64,000 nt of DNA, taken from the NCBI RefSeq assembly GCF_016860525.1, contig NZ_BNEA01000015.1, positions 2,418,001-2,482,000 of the forward strand, given 5' to 3'. The translations under genes were made by a program, and so were the position numbers. Source of the stretch: Streptomyces rubradiris (GTDB lineage Bacteria > Actinomycetota > Actinomycetes > Streptomycetales > Streptomycetaceae). Below are positions 60,601 to 64,000 of the stretch, in pieces. Within the stretch, counting starts at the first letter, position 1; every line of letters begins with the position of its first letter. Under the pieces are notes generated by a model. That model made no database searches. It was given only the letters and a program-made list of their open reading frames with translations, and was not told where the DNA came from.

Positions 60601-61561
60601 CGACGGCCGGCAGACCGGCGGCTTCCCGCAGCCGGACAACGCCCAGCAGACGGGCCAGTTCCCGCAGCTCGACAACACGCAGCAGACGGGCCAGTTCCCG
60701 CAGCTCGACAACGGCCGGCAGACCGGCGGCTTCCCGCAGTTGGACGACGTCCAGCAGACCGGCGGCTTCCCGCAGCTCGACAACGCCCGGCAGCCCGCCC
60801 CCTTCGACGCTCCCGGTGCCCGGCAGGACACCGGTTCGTTCGCCCGCTCCGACGTGTTCGGCGCGCCGGGCTCCGGCCGGCCGGACAACGGCGGCCGGCA
60901 CCCGGGCCAGTTCCCGGCGCCGCAGGCCCCGCAGGCGTACGACGGCGGTTACGACGCCGGCTCCACCGGACAGCACGCCCTCCCCGGCCGGCCGGACTCC
61001 GGCCACACCGGGCAGTTCGAGCGTCCGCGGCCGGCCGGCCACGACGACTTCGGCGCGCCGCGCCCGGAGGCCCCGCAGCAGCGTCCGGCCCGCCAGGAGC
61101 CGGAGGCCCTGCCGCCGGCCAGTGGTCCGGGAGACGGTCGTACCCCGCTGTTCGACACGCTGGAGACCAACTGGTTCCAGCAGCAGGAGAACGAGCCGGC
61201 GCCGCAGCAGACGCAGCCGCAGTCGCAGTCGCCCGCGTCCGCTCCGCAGCGGTCCGGGTCGAACACCGGCTCCTGGCGCACCTCGCCGAACGACGAACTC
61301 GTCCGGCAGGCCGAGCGCGTACGGCAGCCCGCCGCGGGCGGGGTCACCACCTCCGGCCTGCCGCGCCGCGTGCCCCGGGCGAACCTCGTGCCCGGCACCG
61401 CCCAGCAGCAACAGCACCAAAGCGGTCCGCAGGTCTCGCGTGCGCCCGATGACGTACGCGGCCGGCTGACCAATCTCCGTCGGGGCATCGCTCAGGGCCG
61501 TCAGGCCGGCAGCGGCCAGACCGGCAGCTTCCCGAGCCCCACTCACCAGCAGGAGCGTTAG
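57602..61561 (+). CDS. cvnA1: Conservon sensor kinase-like protein CvnA1
   Basis: Membrane sensor of the Cvn conservon, with a histidine-kinase-type ATPase. From a GTG start it has a disordered N-terminus, a membrane helix (about 93-112), a nitrate/nitrite-sensing (NIT-type) extracytoplasmic helical domain, a second helix (about 401-425), HAMP (RRLQETATKVAQDRLPELV), and an ATPase domain with ELLENATSFSSPQT (about 616-629). There is no clear H-box histidine, usual for CvnA. The last 600 residues are Gly/Pro/Gln-rich and contain twelve-residue repeats. It heads an operon with cvnB, C and D; the S. coelicolor cvn1 locus affects development and antibiotics. Confidence 0.9.
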   Translation: MQGRFKRDGSASAEPEPHGGTDRGSTPQHAQGPGPAPAKDGGGRPGAPALSAPAKTAPSGSPTPTVKPAPGGPAGPGSRLALRNWRISTRLVSLLALPVVAATSLGALRINESLNDIQQLDNMKLLTEMTKQATELAAALQEERDQSAGPLAHGGLTSSDYQIKAYQQKTDRARDDFLDDSEKIDAASKDGKLQGVRDALVGLANQLDDLAKIRQKAYGSKQNASQTIESYHRLITQLIGLSQDMAEASSNPEMISRTRALAAFSTAKEYASVQRAMIAAALPATPATKGDLSENDRLYGQSAYESENSELAIFRKIYADQNAEELLKPIDEGNPTIEAADTYAKRSFESPDGLQQLPARSYKDWVDDSSTKIEQMKKIEHTLLEEMEQKARELKSATERDAIFSGVLILLVLGVSLVGAFVVARSMIRSLRRLQETATKVAQDRLPELVKQLSESDPQDVDTSVESVGVHSRDEIGQVAAAFDDVHREAVRLAAEQALLRGNVNAMFTNLSRRSQGLIQRQLSLISELESREADPDQLSSLFKLDHLATRMRRNGENLLVLAGEEPGRRWTRPVPLVDVLRAAASEVEQYERIELAAVPTTQVAGRVVNDLVHLLAELLENATSFSSPQTKVKVTGHALPDGRVLIEIHDTGIGLSPEDLAAINERLASPPTVDVSVSRRMGLFVVGRLSQRHGIRIQLRPSDSGGTTALVMLPVDVAQGDRKPVPGKPGAPVSSGGPAAAQAAAGAAAARRQTGNAGAGPAGGGLLGGGPGPRGQAGPGQGPRAALPDPAQGGRPGAPGGARGPQGGPGAAPQQGGRVPAGSGAGGRGGQAPGAPQGLQTAHPNGPQQDLFGGGGKGSGGGSGSRGGRGRKRSDGPADQGRRPQLPPRGGPRAELPGGEPQSRTPGWADQGPLSRAALDTPRGHDEQDPARTAHMPRVDDRQGPGSTAEMPRVDDRGPAATGGFQRPELPDAGDSAQHTGQYARPDGLQQADPFAQPGDGRQTGGFPQPDNAQQTGQFPQLDNTQQTGQFPQLDNGRQTGGFPQLDDVQQTGGFPQLDNARQPAPFDAPGARQDTGSFARSDVFGAPGSGRPDNGGRHPGQFPAPQAPQAYDGGYDAGSTGQHALPGRPDSGHTGQFERPRPAGHDDFGAPRPEAPQQRPARQEPEALPPASGPGDGRTPLFDTLETNWFQQQENEPAPQQTQPQSQSPASAPQRSGSNTGSWRTSPNDELVRQAERVRQPAAGGVTTSGLPRRVPRANLVPGTAQQQQHQSGPQVSRAPDDVRGRLTNLRRGIAQGRQAGSGQTGSFPSPTHQQER
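60605..60784 (+). repeat. Five tandem 36-bp repeats in the CvnA tail
   Basis: Units of twelve residues, for example GRQTGGFPQPDN and TQQTGQFPQLDN, start at 60605, 60641, 60677, 60713 and 60749. All are in frame. They make a Gln/Gly/Phe-rich, disordered segment. Confidence 0.85.
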
Positions 61562-61984
61562 TTGAGTCCGATGAGCCAGGCGGCACAGAACCTGAACTGG
61601 TTGATCACCAACTTCGTGGACAACACCCCCGGGGTGTCCCACACGGTGGTGGTCTCCGCCGACGGCCTTCTGCTGGCGATGTCCGAAGGCTTCCCGAGAG
61701 ACCGCGCCGACCAGCTCGCGGCCGTCGCCTCCGGGCTGACCTCGCTGACGGCCGGGGCGTCCCGGATCTTCGAGGGCGGCACCGTGGCACAGACGGTCGT
61801 CGAGATGGAGCGCGGGTTCCTCTTCCTGATGTCCATCTCGGACGGGTCGTCCCTCGCGGTGCTGGCCCACCCCGAGGCGGACATCGGCCTCGTCGGCTAC
61901 GAGATGGCGCTGCTCGTGGACCGCGCGGGTGCGGTACTCACCCCGGACCTGCGCGCCGAACTCCAGGGCAGTCTGCTCCACTGA
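61562..61984 (+). CDS. cvnB1: Conservon roadblock/LC7 protein CvnB1
   Basis: 140 residues from a TTG start (AGGAG six bases upstream); an ATG nine bases later is the alternative but its spacing to AGGAG is too long. Roadblock/LC7 fold: NLNWLITNFVDNTPGVSHTVVVSADGLLLAMS and VAVLAHPEADIGLVGYEMALL. Thought to regulate the GTPase CvnD with CvnC. It follows the cvnA stop immediately. Confidence 0.92.
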   Translation: MSPMSQAAQNLNWLITNFVDNTPGVSHTVVVSADGLLLAMSEGFPRDRADQLAAVASGLTSLTAGASRIFEGGTVAQTVVEMERGFLFLMSISDGSSLAVLAHPEADIGLVGYEMALLVDRAGAVLTPDLRAELQGSLLH

Positions 61985-62095
61985 CCTGCCCCGGCACCAC
62001 CCACCTCACGAAAACACCGTCCGGCCGCCACAATCCCCCCACCGGCCCCGTCAGACGGCTTGACTGACCGACTTGCTGTCCCGCCCGGAGGATTC

Positions 62096-62494
62096 ATGAC
62101 CCCGCCCACCGCCCATCATGATCCGTACGCGGAGCCGTACGGGGACGAGGGCGACCAGCCGCTGGTGAGGCCCTACGCCATGACCGGCGGCCGGACCCGG
62201 CCCCGCTACCAGCTCGCCATCGAGGCGCTGATCAGCACCACGGCCGACCCGGCCGTGATCATGGGGCTGCTCCCGGAGCACCAGCGCATCTGCCACCTGT
62301 GCCGCGAGGTCAAGTCGGTCGCGGAGGTGTCGGCGCTGCTGAACATGCCGCTCGGCGTGGCCCGCATCCTGGTGGCCGACCTCGCCGAGGCCGGCATGGT
62401 CGCCATCCACCAGCCTGGTGGCGACGAGAACAACGGCGGCGCTCCGGATGTGACGCTGCTCGAAAGGGTGCTCAGTGGACTTCGCAAGCTCTGA
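62096..62494 (+). CDS. cvnC1: Conservon DUF742 protein CvnC1
   Basis: 132-residue DUF742 protein. GGAGGA precedes the ATG. Conserved segments: LVRPYAMTGGRTRP, LPEHQRICHLCREVKSVAEVSALL and PLGVARILVADLAEAGMV, a winged-helix-like repeat. Function poorly known; forms part of the conservon complex. Confidence 0.92.
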   Translation: MTPPTAHHDPYAEPYGDEGDQPLVRPYAMTGGRTRPRYQLAIEALISTTADPAVIMGLLPEHQRICHLCREVKSVAEVSALLNMPLGVARILVADLAEAGMVAIHQPGGDENNGGAPDVTLLERVLSGLRKL

Positions 62495-63050
62495 CGCGGG
62501 CCGGGCCACCACTTCCGCGAAGATCGTGGTGGCGGGCGGCTTCGGCGTGGGCAAGACCACGTTCGTCGGCGCCGTCTCGGAGATCAACCCGCTGCGCACA
62601 GAGGCCGTCATGACGTCCGCGTCCGCCGGCATCGACGACCTCACCCACACCGGGGACAAGACCACCACCACGGTGGCCATGGACTTCGGCCGCATCACCC
62701 TGGACCAGGACCTCATCCTCTACCTGTTCGGCACCCCCGGACAGGACCGCTTCTGGTTCATGTGGGACGACCTCGTCCGCGGCGCCATCGGCGCCATCGT
62801 CCTCGTCGACACCCGCCGCCTCGCCGACTGCTTCCCCGCCGTCGACTACTTCGAGAACTCGGGCCTCCCCTTCGTCATCGCCCTCAACGGCTTCGACGGA
62901 CAACAGCCCTACACCCCCGACGAAGTACGCGAAGCACTCCAGATCGGCCCCGACACCCCCATCATCACCACCGACGCCCGCCACCGCGCCGACGCCAAGA
63001 GCGCCCTCATCACCCTCGTCGAACACGCCCTCATGGCCCGCTTGAAGTAA
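62475..63050 (+). CDS. cvnD1: Conservon GTP-binding protein CvnD1
   Basis: 191-residue small GTPase related to MglA and Ras. G1 is GGFGVGKTT, G3 is FGTPGQDRFWF, but the usual NKxD base-recognition motif reads ALNGFDG. GTG start, overlapping the last bases of cvnC by 20 bases, indicating coupling. Last gene of the conservon. Confidence 0.92.
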   Translation: MDFASSDAGRATTSAKIVVAGGFGVGKTTFVGAVSEINPLRTEAVMTSASAGIDDLTHTGDKTTTTVAMDFGRITLDQDLILYLFGTPGQDRFWFMWDDLVRGAIGAIVLVDTRRLADCFPAVDYFENSGLPFVIALNGFDGQQPYTPDEVREALQIGPDTPIITTDARHRADAKSALITLVEHALMARLK

Positions 63051-63093
63051 CACCCAAGTACGACGGGGAATACGGCAGTTGTCGTAAAGGTTT

Positions 63094-63129
63094 CGGAGCC
63101 GGCTGTGGCCTTTGACACGGTCGGCTCCG
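63094..63129 (+). terminator. Possible terminator after cvnD
   Basis: Eight-base stem CGGAGCCG / CGGCTCCG around a 20-base loop, 45 bases past the cvnD stop. No T-run. Confidence 0.45.
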
Positions 63130-63140
63130 GTGTTCATAAC
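63112..63140 (+). promoter_or_regulatory. Candidate promoter for the downstream kinase gene
   Basis: A perfect -35 TTGACA (63112-63117) is followed at 17 bases by CATAAC (63135-63140). It overlaps the 3' half of the preceding hairpin. The leader would be about 280 bases. The rest of 63051-63429 holds no gene with coding bias. Confidence 0.4.
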
Positions 63141-63429
63141 AGTTCGGCAGAGGAATCGCCGGGCATCACCACGCGACGCGTTCGAACGGTACCGCTGCGC
63201 GCACGAACCTCCCGCCTTTTGGCAAGGCTCGCTCTTTATGACCGTTTTATCTGGCGTTTACAACCGCTCCATCACAGGGTCCCGCTGTTTGGAATCGCGC
63301 TGGTCCACGTGCTGGAATGCCTGAACTGCCCAATGGTCCAAGACGTACCCCGTAGTGGTCTGTGGTGAACCGGGCTCTGAGAGACTGCGGCACGACGTAG
63401 GTGCCGACCGCCGAGAGGTTGTTGGTCGA

Positions 63430-64000
63430 GTGAGGCGAAGCAAGAACGGTCCCGAGCCGTCGGCGCGGGGCAACTTCACCCCGCCGCCGCGCGCTGCGGC
63501 ACCCGCCCCCGTTCCCGGCGCGGAGCCGGCGGCGGCTCCGGCGTCCGGCGGCCGTCTCTCCCCGCGGAACTGGCGCGTGCCGACCCGGCTGAACGCGATC
63601 CTGCTCATACCCGTGATGGTCGGCCTCGTCATGGGCGGCTTCCAGGTGAAGAGCTCGATCGACACCTGGCAGGAGGCCCGCGACGCCGAGAACACCGCCC
63701 GTCTGGTGCGCGCCGCCCTCTCCTACGCCGACGCCCTGGAGAACGAGCGCGACATCAGCGCCGAGCCGCTGCTGCTGAACAAGAAGGACGCCGAGAGCAA
63801 GGCGGCCGTCGACAACGCCCGCAAGGCCACCGACCAGGCCGCCGAGGTGTTCGACGACGCCGCGGAGAGCGCCCCGGACACGTCGGGCATCAAGCGCCGG
63901 CTGACGCTGTTCCACGAGGCCGAGCCCCAGCTGGCACGGCTGCGGCAGGCCGCCTTCACCTCCCGGATGACCGGCGTGAAGACCGAGGAAGGCTACGTCG
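63430..64000 (+). CDS. Partial nitrate/nitrite-sensing-type sensor kinase
   Basis: Start of a second membrane sensor, cut off by the window end. GTG start (RRSKNGPEPSARGNF...), disordered Pro/Ala-rich N-terminus, membrane helix (about residues 54-73, LNAILLIPVMVGLVMGGF) and the beginning of a NIT-type helical extracytoplasmic domain. The N-terminus resembles CvnA1 (SPRNWRVPTRL against ALRNWRISTRL), so it is a paralogue, possibly another conservon head. Confidence 0.82.
   Translation, partial: MRRSKNGPEPSARGNFTPPPRAAAPAPVPGAEPAAAPASGGRLSPRNWRVPTRLNAILLIPVMVGLVMGGFQVKSSIDTWQEARDAENTARLVRAALSYADALENERDISAEPLLLNKKDAESKAAVDNARKATDQAAEVFDDAAESAPDTSGIKRRLTLFHEAEPQLARLRQAAFTSRMTGVKTEEGYV

Noticed and set aside
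63105..63368. Small ORFs before the second kinase
   Set aside because: Poor third-position G/C, no ribosome binding site and AT-rich composition; probably leader or promoter sequence.

Overview
This is a chromosomal core segment of a Streptomyces (very high G+C, GTG and TTG starts, almost every gene recognisable from streptomycetes). Gene content and order match, from memory, the S. coelicolor stretch around SCO5540-SCO5586, so the window is mostly housekeeping sequence with a few accessory insertions.

Layout. 1-12.3 kb: tail of an unidentified gene, ftsH, ffh, the nitrogen operon amtB-glnK-glnD with a GlnR-type box upstream, nsdA, a small primase/polymerase-domain gene and ftsY. 12.4-16.5 kb: an NCS1 permease, a luciferase-like oxidoreductase and the glucose permease glcP with LacI-like operators. 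16.8-24.4 kb: smc, whose hinge region carries four in-frame 69-bp repeats, a small coiled-coil protein, acylphosphatase, a CAP-domain surface protein, an HxlR regulator and mutM. 24.5-27.4 kb: a two-gene accessory island. 27.5-33.9 kb: rnc, rpmF, yceD-like, a coiled-coil gene, coaD, rsmD, recG. 34.0-38.0 kb: a large helical-repeat protein of unknown role. 38.1-47.2 kb: DAK2-domain gene, rpmB, thiD-thiL, an Lrp-type sensor, a lipoprotein, ddl, gpsA, plsC, cofC. 47.3-56.6 kb: hupS, leuCD with divergent ndgR, a DUF4188/MerR pair, five tRNA genes (Glu and Gln), a HAD phosphatase, gltX and an FAH-family gene. 56.8-64.0 kb: a small repeat peptide, a complete conservon (cvnA-B-C-D) and the start of a second nitrate-sensing-type kinase.

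The best candidate for an undescribed system is the pair at 24463-27424, lying between mutM and rnc. A small helical protein ends in a GDSVQIG-type motif, and the next gene, a P-loop protein with C-terminal helical repeats, starts with a near-copy of the same motif. The core (V/F-Q-I-G) matches the RHIM amyloid core, and the architecture is that of NLR/Bell amyloid-signalling pairs. I infer a regulated cell-death or anti-phage module, but this is not shown by the sequence alone.

Functional themes: protein export (ffh, ftsY, ftsH), nitrogen sensing (amtB, glnK, glnD, a GlnR box), chromosome structure (smc, hupS), translation (rpmB, rpmF, gltX, tRNAs, rnc, rsmD) and cofactor, lipid, leucine and cell-wall synthesis. 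Gene starts were set from ribosome binding sites, overlaps and family length; promoters and operators are pattern-based and less certain.
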